NCBI GenBank assembly: GCA_002110485.1
Contig: MOWL01000050.1
Location: forward strand, 124,001-188,000
From: Emergomyces orientalis
Taxonomy: Eukaryota; Ascomycota; Eurotiomycetes; Onygenales; Ajellomycetaceae
DNA length: 64,000 nucleotides
Direction: 5' to 3'
The first letter of the stretch is position 1, and each line of letters starts with the position of its first letter. The notes under the pieces are model-generated. The model was not told the origin of the DNA and ran no database searches. It was given only the letters and a program-made list of their open reading frames with translations. Made by a program: the position numbers and the translations under genes. This document shows positions 23,641 through 34,073 of this stretch, piece by piece.

Positions 23641-24134
23641 TAACATTGGCGAAAACGCTCAGTTGTTAATTCAATACTGGGTTTTGTTGTTTTTTTTGCT
23701 TTTTCTTTTGCAGGACTACGAAAAGTTAAAGGCTTAATCCTTAGGCGATTCCATCGTAACTTTTTGTCCGATTTCATAGAAATGCTGTCGCTCGATACTC
23801 CTTCATGCGTTGCTTTAAATGTATCACAAGTATTATACCCGTTCCCAACACAGCCCATTTCCAAGCTCCCACTAGCAAAATAAATGCCAAAACTATGCAG
23901 AACAGGAGGAAATTATGTTCAAAGGCATCAAACGAGCATAAAAGAATTTATCTGAAACTGAAATTAGCATAACATTCTGTGTTCAACTTGTAATTATCCA
24001 GTTAACTAATAGGAAGTAACCCTTTAAAATAAGTAAACCATACTCTAACATATATGTCGTCCCGACGCCAAAACACCCCTAATTCCCGTCCGATTGCAAG
24101 TCCGAAGTTGTCCCATGAACAAACGCAAAACCAA
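23641..24134. other. Intergenic space between convergent genes
   Basis: This spacer lies between the 3' ends of the transporter and the oxidoreductase. It is AT-rich with a T run near 23690 and no supported gene. Confidence 0.4.
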
Positions 24135-25872
24135 TCACTTCGCCGCTTCTCCAAGCTTCAAATAGTTCCAGCAAACTACATTTCGGTTTTATCATCAGTG
24201 AGCAATCAATCACCCATACACGTATTACACATTCCTCTAAAACAAAAAAGAGAGGAACAGAGAGGAAAGAGGAGGGGATACATACTTCCAAATCCCAAAT
24301 CATCTTCAAAAAACATCTTCGCCATTTCGTCTCCTGACATCACGCCCTGAGGACCGCCATACGCGACTGCATTTTTCCCTACAGCCAGCGCCATTGACGG
24401 TGGTATGTCCATCATTTCAGAGAATTTCGCTATTGTCCCGAATCGTTCGCTCAGCATCCGCTGGTAGATGTTCATTCCGACGTAGTGTCCGTGATGCATT
24501 GCCCGGCCAGCTCGTTTGATACCGGACAGCAGGGTGACGTCCCCTGCCGCGAAGTGGTTTTGGGCATTTGGAACTTCGTCGATGAAGCTTAGACTATTGG
24601 GCTTGTGTTAGGTGCTTCATGTATTCCTATGGGGTTAGATAGTCCTTACGTCGAATTAACCTTCACATAGCCTTCTTTGTCAAGCACAGTGTCGGGCAGG
24701 TATGTGGTTGTTGGGCTGTATTTCGATATGGCATTGATGACGTAGCCTGACTTCACAGTGCGTCCGTCTGCTAATGTGAGCGTGTAGATTGGGGTAATGC
24801 TTCCCTTTGGATGCGTTTGGCTTGTGTCCATGACCCGTGAGCCCATGATGGTTTCGACGCCAGCATCGTGAAGCAGCTCGAGGGTCCGCTCACTGAATTC
24901 ATCAGGAAGAGGCTCCGATGAGAGCAGTTTAGACCTTGAATGGATTAGGGTGACCTTTAGGTTTGGCTGCATCAACTTCAGCTCGCCTGCCATTTCGATG
25001 CCGACAGCGCCTGTAAAAATGACCCCCCCGGTTAATGGTGCCCTCTTATTACACAAGCGGCGTATCGGTATGCTAAGAATAGCGGATCGAGGGACTCACC
25101 ACCGCCGATAACAACGACGCCATCTTTTGCAATCTTGGTTTTCGCAATATGTTCGCCTATCTCAATGAGATACTCTTCCATGTTCAATGATTCTGGAGCG
25201 CTGGGCCAAGTTCGTCTCAATCCGGAGCTTGCGACCAAGTAGTCATACTTTTGGGCGATCTCATTGTTCGTACCGGCTTCCTTGATAGTAGAGATTTTAC
25301 GTTCACAATCAACATGGGTGACGCTGCCCTGGATGTATTTTATGGCTGGTGTCTGAAGGGCTGGAATGTCCGCGAATTTTCTCCAGGCGGAAGCGGCATA
25401 TTCTTCCGACGCGAAGGCAAGTGGAGTCCCAATAAGATGGACTTTAGTTAAATATTCCCGTTTCGTTAGTTATTAAGTTCCGGGCCATTAAAAGGGGGTT
25501 GTGGGTGGGCATACAGTAACCATCTCGTTCATCTACTATGGTGATTTGCACAGGGATCTTTTCTCTCTTTGCTGCTGGCTCAGAAGTCTCAGAAGCCTCA
25601 GAAGCCCCAGATTTCAAGCCATCATCAAATCGGCAATTTCGACCCTGGCATAGGTCCAGAAGATTCAGAGCTGCCGCAAGCCCAGAATATGAACCGCCTA
25701 TCACGAGGACATTTTTCGTAATTGTGGCACTGGACGAGCCTATAGATTTTTCGTTGCTAGGCATTTTGGGAACCTGGCGTTGGAATAGCCTCTGGGGAAA
25801 ACGGGAGCCGAGAACTGATGAGATAGCTGAATTTATATAGGTAGGTATACGATAGCAATAACGTGAGAACAT
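24135..25872 (-). CDS. AMID-like FAD/NAD(P)H oxidoreductase (OXR1-like)
   Basis: The model is complement(join(24135..24175,24286..24593,24650..25010,25100..25441,25515..25872)), 469 residues in five exons; every junction keeps the frame. Exon 1 encodes a basic N-terminal extension (a second Met follows at about residue 37) and the FAD-binding VLVIGGSYSG. The first junction restores DGYFHLIGTPLAFAS, and the second restores the NAD(P)H-binding VVIGGGAVGIEMAGEL. The last, tiny exon supplies CWNYLKLGEAAK, the typical end of this family. AMID/AIF2-like proteins are single-chain NAD(P)H oxidoreductases. In Histoplasma an oxidoreductase of this kind (OXR1) is regulated with siderophore genes. Four SreA-type sites upstream fit that. 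A role in siderophore or reductive iron handling is inference. The N-terminal 36 residues could act as a mitochondrial presequence or lie upstream of the true start. Confidence 0.85.
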
Positions 25873-26216
25873 GGTATGTTGAACTGGACGTGGAATAGCT
25901 GGCAGAGTTGAGGATTCAAACCTATATAGCCCTTCTCATGGTGGGAGACATTGCTTTTGAAAAAGGGGCTTGAAAACATCTTGCGACTCGGATCTAAGAT
26001 TTCCTCACTTGCCGCGACGGAAACCCGGTATCGCACGTTGAAAGAGCTTCTGAACGGGGGTAATGATACTGAGTGGAGCAGAATGGCTGGGAATGTAAAA
26101 CCAGCAACCAGCAAACCAACATTCCAGCTCACCCGTTCCTCTCATACCATATACAACCAGTCTCCGCGTTCTGAGTAATTATGCGTCGAATTACACTTGG
26201 CGATATTTTTTCGTAC

Positions 26217-26225
26217 ATCTGATAA
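26217..26225 (+). promoter_or_regulatory. SreA/SRE1-type iron-responsive GATA site
   Basis: ATCTGATAA lies 345 bp upstream of the oxidoreductase start. Confidence 0.6.
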
Positions 26226-26298
26226 GCCCAGAGTGGGTCCAAGTTCGCAAGAAGCACGCGAAAATGGCTCGTTTCTGGCAATTGTTTGGTTGTTCGCG

Positions 26299-26307
26299 TT
26301 ATCTGAT
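26299..26307 (-). promoter_or_regulatory. SreA/SRE1-type iron-responsive GATA site
   Basis: The plus strand reads TTATCTGAT, giving ATCAGATAA on the minus strand. Confidence 0.6.
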
Positions 26308-26369
26308 CCGTGATTTTTCGGAGATTAAGATTCGTGGCGCAAGGAACCCATGCAGACAGAGTTTTTTCC

Positions 26370-26378
26370 TTATCTGAT
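26370..26378 (-). promoter_or_regulatory. SreA/SRE1-type iron-responsive GATA site
   Basis: The plus strand reads TTATCTGAT, giving ATCAGATAA on the minus strand. The context TTATCTGATCCG is the same as at 26299 and, by one more base, at 18993. Confidence 0.6.
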
Positions 26379-26649
26379 CCGAGCCTGTAATGGCATGACA
26401 TCTCGATACGTCCTCTCTGTCCTCGAATACCAGGTTTACCGCCTCGGACTAGTGGTATTACCGTCCTCTACTCTGTAAGTGTGTACGGAATTACTTCAAA
26501 ACAGCCGTACCGTATGTACTGTATAGTATGTATGTACACTACATTACCTGTACTCCAAGGTCTCCAAGTGGATTTCGTCTGAAACGACATAACAGCCAGA
26601 CTCCAGATAGGCGAAAGAAGGGGCCCACTTACTACGAAAGATTTTTTTT

Positions 26650-26658
26650 TTATCAGAT
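26650..26658 (-). promoter_or_regulatory. SreA/SRE1-type iron-responsive GATA site
   Basis: The plus strand reads TTATCAGAT, giving ATCTGATAA on the minus strand, 778 bp upstream of the oxidoreductase start. Confidence 0.5.
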
Positions 26659-27728
26659 GCGATTATTTTGAATGTGGAGCGGACTTTTGAATCCCGGCCA
26701 GAAAGAAGCAGCGAAAATAACGCTGACTGAGGATCACGAGGATAAACTTTTTTTTCCCTCGCGCCCATTCTTTGCCTAATAGTACTAGTTATGGGTGAAG
26801 CCAAACCACACAAAATATCATCGCGGAGCCACTTCATCAGGCAGGTAAGGTAAATGACTTGAGGAAGAATGCAGCCAAACAACTGATTCGGTTATATAAT
26901 AATCTGACATAGTCGAATCGTCAAAAATCTTGTCCCAGGCTGAAGTTTCACGTCTAGAGTGCATTTATTTTTTTATTTTTTTCCTTCTTCGTAGAATCCA
27001 GCTTTTTGTTACTCCTTGGAGCGTTATATGGAGTTCTTCTGTTCTATCATGACATATGAAACTACCCACCCAAGGCAAATCTACACGTGCTCGTATTTAT
27101 TGCTATTGATTATCCTTTTTCCATATTTATTTTCTCCTCTGAGCCAGGTGCGATACATCCGCCAATGGCTCTGCTCTAAACGCATGCCTCCATGCCCCGC
27201 CAGTTTTTTGATTGGCCATATAACAAGCACACCACATCTTTTGGAGAACGGAGCTGGTAGGATAGGGGATATAAAGGGAGGAATCGTATTCACGTTTTGT
27301 ACCTTGACTCTTTTGAACTTCTAGCTGCTCGAATGTCATCTGATGCAACAACTGCTTTGGTGCCAGACAACGTTGGCCTGTCATTGGCTGCGCTAGAAAG
27401 CCGGCTGTTGCTAAAAAAAAGAATAAAAAATAAAATGAAATGATGTCACTGCGTCCAGGGACAAGGCACAAACCCTACGTCATACACAAGAGCGCTGCAG
27501 ATGGAGATAAATAGTCTGGCTGGTGGCTATTCATTATGTCTACAGCCCAACGGGGCTGTAAGTCTCCAACAACGACTACACGATGTGCCTTGAATAAATG
27601 GTTGATATCGGAATATTCTCGAGCTTAACTTGAGCTCTTCCAGGTCCCCCAACAGTCACACGAGACCCTATATTCTCACTGCTAATTTCCCCAGGTTTTC
27701 GGAGTACACAATCACGGAAGCTTCGAAG

Positions 27729-28584
27729 ATGCACGCCCTCATTGTCATGGAAAAGTATGTGCAGGATTTATATTTTCTTCCCTTATGGTTTGGCAAATAT
27801 ATGATATAACCTATCACGAACGCGATGTCATTGGGCGCCGTCAGCATATATCTTGTTTTCTACTTGGTCTGCGGTGAGCTGATAATGGCAGTAGCGGGAT
27901 TAATCAACTCGTTTTGCGGAAAATGCTCGGAAAAAAGTGTATTACTTTTGATGTGGTTACCGACGGTCGACAAGCATTAGAATATTTGGCGCGTTGCATC
28001 CATGGCCAGCACTTGACAAGGCCAGACATCATCTTCATGGACGTATGTGCCTCTGGCCAAGCGGCTCTTTCACAGGGCCTAAAATATCCATTATATCAAG
28101 CAATTACCACATTGAATTCACCTTCGATAAACCCCCCCTCCCTACACAAAGAAAATCCTACAGAATTTCCCTCAAATCTTTCCATCCCTTTATGCTTACC
28201 ATGCACTGCAATTCTTAGGAAGGAAACGGCACTACTTACGGGCCCGAAACAACTCACATCATTCGCACCCAACCCCCTTTCTCAACCGATCCCAAAACAA
28301 ACGCTACACCGATAATAGCCCTAACTAAGTGCGGGATACAACCCGCCTCATCCAGGCATATTTGGCCTATCTTTGTCCGGGACGGTGAGATCCGTCGCCC
28401 CCACCGGATGGCCGATGTTTTGAGGGCATTGAAATCGGTGAAGGTCGATCTGGTTCCGGCGGCGATGGTGGGCTACGCCAGTAATAATGGTTCGTTTTCT
28501 GACCACAATAATGGCTTGGTGAGAAGCCCGTTTTGGGGGCCGATGCCCTTGAGGAAGTATCCGGGTCCGAGATCTTTGTTATGA
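27729..28584 (+). CDS. Divergent response-regulator receiver protein, possibly a relic
   Basis: A spliced model join(27729..27754,27892..28042,28219..28584) is open for 180 codons. It starts MHALIVMEN, continues INQLVLRKMLGKK and VTDGRQALEYLAR, and reaches RPDIIFMD (Asp59, the expected phosphoacceptor). After the second intron it gives GPETTHIIRTQPP, then TPIIALT, and RPHRMADVLRALKSV before a novel tail. These are the beta-alpha elements of a receiver domain in the right order and spacing. Three things are abnormal. The acidic pair at the start of beta 1-loop reads M-E instead of D-D, and the conserved Lys before Pro is Arg. The segment between T-P-I-I-A-L-T and the last helix is unlike the usual G-D-R-E-x-C-x-x-A-G-M. 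I see no histidine-kinase part upstream. It could be a free-standing degenerate receiver or the decayed end of a hybrid kinase. Confidence 0.4.
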
Positions 28585-31366
28585 AATATATATCACTGCC
28601 ACATGATTGGTCGCTATTATTCCTCCTCCTATATACTACAATATTGAACTTATTGGTTTGACTTATTTGCCATGTCATTTTTTGTGTGTTTAAATGAGCT
28701 ACTGATAATTCATAGATGGTTTAAGATATATTAAGAGAACTTTCTGAACATACTTGGGTGCAAACTGGCAAGTAATTTGCCTTGGGCTGTGCTGATGAAG
28801 TGATTTCTACGAGATAAGCCAGCATACTGTGCTTGCTCACACCTAAGGAAACTCTGTGAATCTGTTCACTACCAGTGCGATTCAATATCAGTTTGGAAGA
28901 TTGATTTAAAAATGTGCTCTCTTTTGCTTCCTATGATCACCGGATTGAGGGGTGGTTATAAGTTTGAATATCGATACATACAAAACCTTGGCCCAAATCA
29001 TCGCACTACTGAATAGCTGTATCTTCCCACGGATTCGGAAATTCTACAGGACTTGAAGGGTTTAAAATTGACAAATGACTTACCCAAGGGACCTCAAGGA
29101 TGTTAATATTCAGAGAAGCTGTAACAGGTAAGATGGATCGCTTCGCGGGTTTCTAAACAACCAGGAATATCTCCGCTAATTACATTGTGGGCTTGGTGAG
29201 AGCGGATAACCATGGAAACACAACTTCAGGCTGGTTATCACCATGTAGTTACTGGCTGGCAAGCGAGTAATGAAATATTCTAACCTTTCCTCTCTTCCAT
29301 ATTACCGATTAATTCAGTTATATCCAGAAGTGAGAAGGAGACAGAAGGAAACGATAGTGGTTTATGGACGTCTCCAGCGATGGCCATGATAAGATTCCCA
29401 TTCGCGAATTTATATATTATGTATCTATATGTCATCGAGTTAAGGCCCCGAGGTGAACTGTTGGCTCATTGTTCCGCCTGTTGAACCGTCCCACCGCCGA
29501 TCAGCCCCGATGTTTCTAGATAAGCAACAAAAGGGGCAGTTGATCATACTAATAAACCAAACATCCCAAACCTTCCTTGTTCCATTCTTCAATTATTCCA
29601 AAAACATGCGGACGATGATCTGGATTCACAGTTCCAGTGTGGCTGATCTCGACAGGGTGGAGCCTAAAAGCATCCCAAAACTCAGGACAGAGCAGGCAAA
29701 GGCGCTGTGGTGTCAAACAGGGGGACGAAAAAGGGTTAATCATACCCAGAAGCGAAGCCGCCGTCACCTGTGTGCAGGAGCAAGCAGCTGAACAATAGGC
29801 AACGTTAAATAGTTAAGTTATACCTTGTTACTTATATTTACGATGGCTGCTGGTTTCTCTTTAAGGTTAGAATGATGCATCTTCCCATTTTGCGTTTCCC
29901 TTTGATTTTAGCTTCGAGGAATAGTTATATTCCAGCTGGCTGTGGATCTGTCAAATTTAGATTATTTTATGCACGATATCATCATTCGTGGCTGGGCGGC
30001 AGGAAAGGGCTGATTGTCTCATCAACTTTTCTCGGTCACCGAACTGTTGTGCACAAACAAACCAACCCACCCACAAGGCTACTGGCCCGCAGCCCAGTGC
30101 ATAACTACCTCCGCTCCGTCAGTACTTCAGCTACTTTAACACATTTACAAGGGTGTGATGCATGATAGCGCTCGGCGCCCCGCCCCTAAATTTCCATTCG
30201 TTGCCCAAATTTCTAGCTATTTATTAGGGCCTTTACTTCACATGACAATTGGAAAAAATCCCCCGATCAGACTCCTCTGTGTCATGCCCCCAGTCCAGGG
30301 ATTTCTAGCAAGCGCCGAAAAGAGGGTTCGGCTTCAAGGCAGAAAACGGCCAGAAACTAGGTCAGCCCTAGGCAGATCGAGTCCTGTTGCCTGATAATGC
30401 AACTTAGGCTCTGTGCACAACCGTCTTTTTGCAGCTAAAGGATGCGTGAGGTGCAAGAAGTTAGGCCACATTTGCGGCGCTCGTGGCGAAATCCGCAAAG
30501 CAAAAGGAACGGGCAGTTTGGCTGTCTACCATCTTTGGACATTCGGGAACCGCTACTGGGATCTCGGCCCAGAGATCCCTACCCTTCTGTGATGTCACCC
30601 TCATAAATCATCGCGAGGCCCAGGCGGGGATTAACCATGCAGACTGTGGCTCAACTGAATCCCGGAATATTCCATGCGTCCCCTTGTTATGGGCTCAGTT
30701 AGAACGGACTGGGTAATCCAATTTGTTTATCGAATCGATCTGCCTCTCAGCTCCAGTTATGGTGACTGACACATCTAGTATGGTTGCCTGCCATCAACTC
30801 AGTTTCTTCATTTTCAAAAACCCTAGCATTTTGTAAAGCCACGCGGCGCATCCTTGCTGGGTGGTTGGCAAGTTTCAACTCATGTCGGCAGGTATCTCTA
30901 GCTGACCTACAGAGGTACTTTTTGTCAGGTTCCTGAGCTGGCTAGTGGGGGTTTTTAAGTCCGACTGCACGCGGGAAACAAGCAATGAGTCAATCGAGGC
31001 AAGAAATGGGACACGTCTGGCGTTCTCCTGGAAAATATACATTCAAAAATAGATAAACTTTGACCAGGCTTCTGGTTCGCTCGCAGTCTTCTTTATTTGC
31101 TATTTAACCTAGGGTGGAACATCGAGTTCATGCAATTTCCTTTTATTTTCCTTCTCGATTGTGGCCTTTGCTTTAAGAAATGGTGACCGGACGTCGTTTA
31201 CATTTCCGGGAGATCAAAGGAAGAAACCCGCATATATTCATTTATATCTTACCATTTATTTTCATTATTTTGTTTCCATCTTATACATTTCTATCTTGAT
31301 AGTATCTGGCAAAATATTTCCTTGATACGAAGACCACGAACCAACTCATCCAAACCATAATCAATT
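28585..31366. other. Gene-free stretch
   Basis: Nothing of 2.8 kb here can be supported as a gene. A fragment at 30434-30592 (GCVRCKKLGHICGA) looks faintly like a zinc motif but is incomplete. A minus-strand frame at 29549-29767 has normal-looking composition but no recognisable motif. Confidence 0.4.
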
Positions 31367-33139
31367 ATGTCCACTCCATCGGCGATTGCCCTGGATAACC
31401 TTTTTGAAGCATACATTCCTGGCTTCTCTATAGCATCCAAAATTTTTGCCTCCGTCTTTCACGTCGACCTCTCTCACTATCTCCAGTATCTCATTGGTAC
31501 TGCAGCAATTTTCGTCGCCGCCAAATATGTTATCGAAGCCGTAGGGTCGATAATATGGCATTACTTTGCTTCAAAGGTGGATATTCACATGGATGACGAA
31601 GTTTACAGCTATATCGTGTACTGGTTATCACAACAGCAATTTTCAAACAACACGCCGAACTTCGCTGTCACCAGCAGGACAAATCTGGATATGACCCATT
31701 ACTACGACAGTGACAACGAAGAAGATGATGAGAACGATTCCGATATAGAATCAGACGAGGACTTTGATACGTATTGGAAGAGGACCAATCGACGAGGTAA
31801 AACTAAAAGACTGAATTATGCGCCTTCTCAAGGGAATCATTATTTCCGTTATGCGGGGCGCTTCATAAAATTGGAACGAAGCAAGCAAAGGATGTTCTCC
31901 TGGGCGTCTATGGATCATGTGTCTATCTCCTGTCTTGGCTGGGACACAGCCTTTTTGAAGAGCCTGCTCGACGACGCCCAGCAGGCCTTCCTTCAACGTG
32001 ACGGTGACAGAACCATCATCTATAGGGCTACGAATTGCTCAGATGGCCAAGGTGTTATTTGGTCTCGGTGCATGGCTAGACACCCGCGCCCCATGTCGAC
32101 GGTCGTGTTAGATAGGAGCCAAAAAGAAAACTTCATGAGCGACGTAAAAGACTACCTCCACCCCTTCTCGAAAAGATGGTACTCTAACCGCGGCATCCCG
32201 TACCGACGTGGCTATCTCTTCTCTGGCCCTCCTGGTTGCGGCAAAACTAGCCTCTGCTTTGCCGCGGCTGGAGCACTTGGGTTGAAGATATATATCGTCG
32301 ACCTGAATTCACGCAAATTGACAGAAGAAGGTCTCGCATCTCTTTTCTCATCCCTCCCCAACCGCTGCATGGTACTCCTCGAAGACATAGACACCGCAGG
32401 CCTAATTACCAATAAGCGAGGCGCCGATAACAATGATAAACCCGCCTCAGCTCCCGCACCAGCCACACGTGAATCCTCGGTGAAAGGGAGCAAATCCCGG
32501 GAGTTATCGCCCGAAGAGCAACCACGTCCGGGGATATCCCTCTCCGGTCTTCTCAATACGATCGATGGCATCGCATCCAGCGAAGGGCGTATTCTCGTCA
32601 TGACAACCAACCATGTAGAGCACCTGGACCCGGCACTCCTCCGTCCAGGCCGTGTCGACATGACCATCCACTTCGACTATGCTGCTACAAACATCCTTCA
32701 GGATCTATACCGCGCCATATACACAAAAGTAGATGGAGACATCAAATACTCCACGAGCAAACACTGCCAAAACGGCTCTGCCAAACCATGCACCCAGACC
32801 CAGACCCCTACCGGGACCCATGCCCATACCAAGTTCTCAAGGCACGCAAACAACTTCTCGCCCGAAGAAATCGATGCTTTCGCCTGCGAATTCGCCTCCC
32901 GTATTCCAGCGGGTAAATACACTCCAGCAGAGATCCAGGGGTATTTGCTCAGGCACAAACACTCGCCCCGAGGTGCTGTGGATGGGGTGGAGGAGTGGAT
33001 GAAGACCTTCAAGCCTGAGGGCAGCAAGCGCGATGCAATCGAGCAGGTTAAGCTTAGGATACGAACGGTATCTGATGAAGAAGATGAATATAAAGAAGAC
33101 GACGACGGTGATTATATTGGGAGCTCCGACAAAGCGTAA
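31367..33139 (+). CDS. BCS1-like AAA ATPase
   Basis: This is a single-exon gene of 590 residues. A hydrophobic stretch near residues 40-65 (YLIGTAAIFVAAKYVIEAVG) is followed by the BCS1 N-terminal region, here carrying an acidic insert near 110-130. The AAA module has GPPGCGKTS (about 286-294), the Walker B MVLLEDIDTAG (about 332-342) and a later R-P-G-R-V-D arginine-finger block (DPALLRPGRVDM). Between Walker B and the second half is a low-complexity insert of about 40 residues. Mitochondrial Bcs1 inserts the Rieske protein into complex III, but filamentous ascomycetes have many paralogs with disordered inserts whose role is unknown. The long acidic and C-terminal charged regions suggest such a paralog rather than the true Bcs1. 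Confidence 0.88.
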   Translation: MSTPSAIALDNLFEAYIPGFSIASKIFASVFHVDLSHYLQYLIGTAAIFVAAKYVIEAVGSIIWHYFASKVDIHMDDEVYSYIVYWLSQQQFSNNTPNFAVTSRTNLDMTHYYDSDNEEDDENDSDIESDEDFDTYWKRTNRRGKTKRLNYAPSQGNHYFRYAGRFIKLERSKQRMFSWASMDHVSISCLGWDTAFLKSLLDDAQQAFLQRDGDRTIIYRATNCSDGQGVIWSRCMARHPRPMSTVVLDRSQKENFMSDVKDYLHPFSKRWYSNRGIPYRRGYLFSGPPGCGKTSLCFAAAGALGLKIYIVDLNSRKLTEEGLASLFSSLPNRCMVLLEDIDTAGLITNKRGADNNDKPASAPAPATRESSVKGSKSRELSPEEQPRPGISLSGLLNTIDGIASSEGRILVMTTNHVEHLDPALLRPGRVDMTIHFDYAATNILQDLYRAIYTKVDGDIKYSTSKHCQNGSAKPCTQTQTPTGTHAHTKFSRHANNFSPEEIDAFACEFASRIPAGKYTPAEIQGYLLRHKHSPRGAVDGVEEWMKTFKPEGSKRDAIEQVKLRIRTVSDEEDEYKEDDDGDYIGSSDKA

Positions 33140-34073
33140 CTTAATAGCGACGTATTTTTTTCCAGACTTATGTATATATGCAATTACCATCAGAGATAAA
33201 TGGGCTATACTCTGGAAACTGGCGTGGCAGCCTACAGAGTATAGCCAACAAGCCGCAGGATCGGCAATCATGCCTACAGCGCGGAGGGAGGAGATCCGTT
33301 GATTTAACTGATAATGGTGTTTGGTGGCGAGATGGTCCTGCCGACTTACTGGCGGACATTGTATCTATTGCTTTTTTTACGTCTTTTGTGGAAATATAGA
33401 ATGATAGATGGTGGATTAGGGGGTGGGAATGGGAGGTTTGGAGTGTTTTGGATGTTTATTATTGCTACAATAGACGATATTATTATCACAGGAAATCAAA
33501 AACCGGACTCTTCCAGTTTTATTACATACGGAAAACAATTCGTCTTAAAATGGTTGAAACTTAGATTTCCATGCTGTATACCGAGCATTGTCCATTCTCA
33601 CCTTTGCCAGGGAAAAAAAAGAAAAAGAAAAAGAAAGAAAAAGGCAAAAGGAGAGGACTAAACAAGGAATCAGCCAAGAAAGTTAAACTTGCGAATGATC
33701 TTCTAATATCAGGTCCAAGGATGAAGTAAGTCTAACCATATGCAAACAGAAACGCTTCAATGGAGGACACGCATGAGAAGCTGAGAAAAATATGCCAAGA
33801 AGTTGCAGGTATAAAATGTAACCGCATGTCGTGTCTTGCTGGCGAAGAAAGGCCAAAACGTAAAAAAGAAAGTAGTAAAACACACACATGCATGCATTAA
33901 ATAAAGTTGATAAATCCATGCCATAGTTGGAATGGATCTGGGTATCAGGAATGAGGATGAAAAAAGGTAGTATGTGAAATGTATATAGGCCGGGCGGAGA
34001 GAGTTGGAGGGTATTACTTTCTCTCGAAGAAATGGGAAAATATACAAAATTTTCTCGATCGAGAGTTATATGT
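33140..34073. other. Intergenic space between convergent genes
   Basis: The spacer holds an AAAAAGAAAAAG-like purine run near 33615 and only short frames of biased composition. I see no gene. Confidence 0.4.

Larger units (their letters stand above)
25873..27728. other. Promoter region of the oxidoreductase and further spacer
   Basis: Apart from the four GATA sites there is no supported coding region. Frames at 25951-26178, 26544-26882 and 27127-27471 are short and lack recognisable motifs. A short T-rich and A-rich stretch occurs near 26640 and 27410. Confidence 0.4.

Noticed and set aside
23941..23955. Extra GATA site TTTATCTGAAAC near the transporter 3' end
   Set aside because: It lacks the ATCWGATAA core; only ATCTGA is present.
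25951..27471. Small frames between the oxidoreductase and the receiver gene
   Set aside because: No family motif, overlapping phases on both strands and AT-rich promoter-like composition.
29549..29767. Minus-strand 72-codon frame with normal-looking protein composition
   Set aside because: No motif, no partner exons found and an overlapping plus-strand frame of equal length.
30434..30592. Possible zinc cluster or zinc knuckle (GCVRCKKLGHICGA)
   Set aside because: It has C-x2-C-x6-C, but the second half of a Zn2Cys6 domain is missing, and the H and last C spacing does not fit a knuckle. The frame ends after 52 codons with no other domain.
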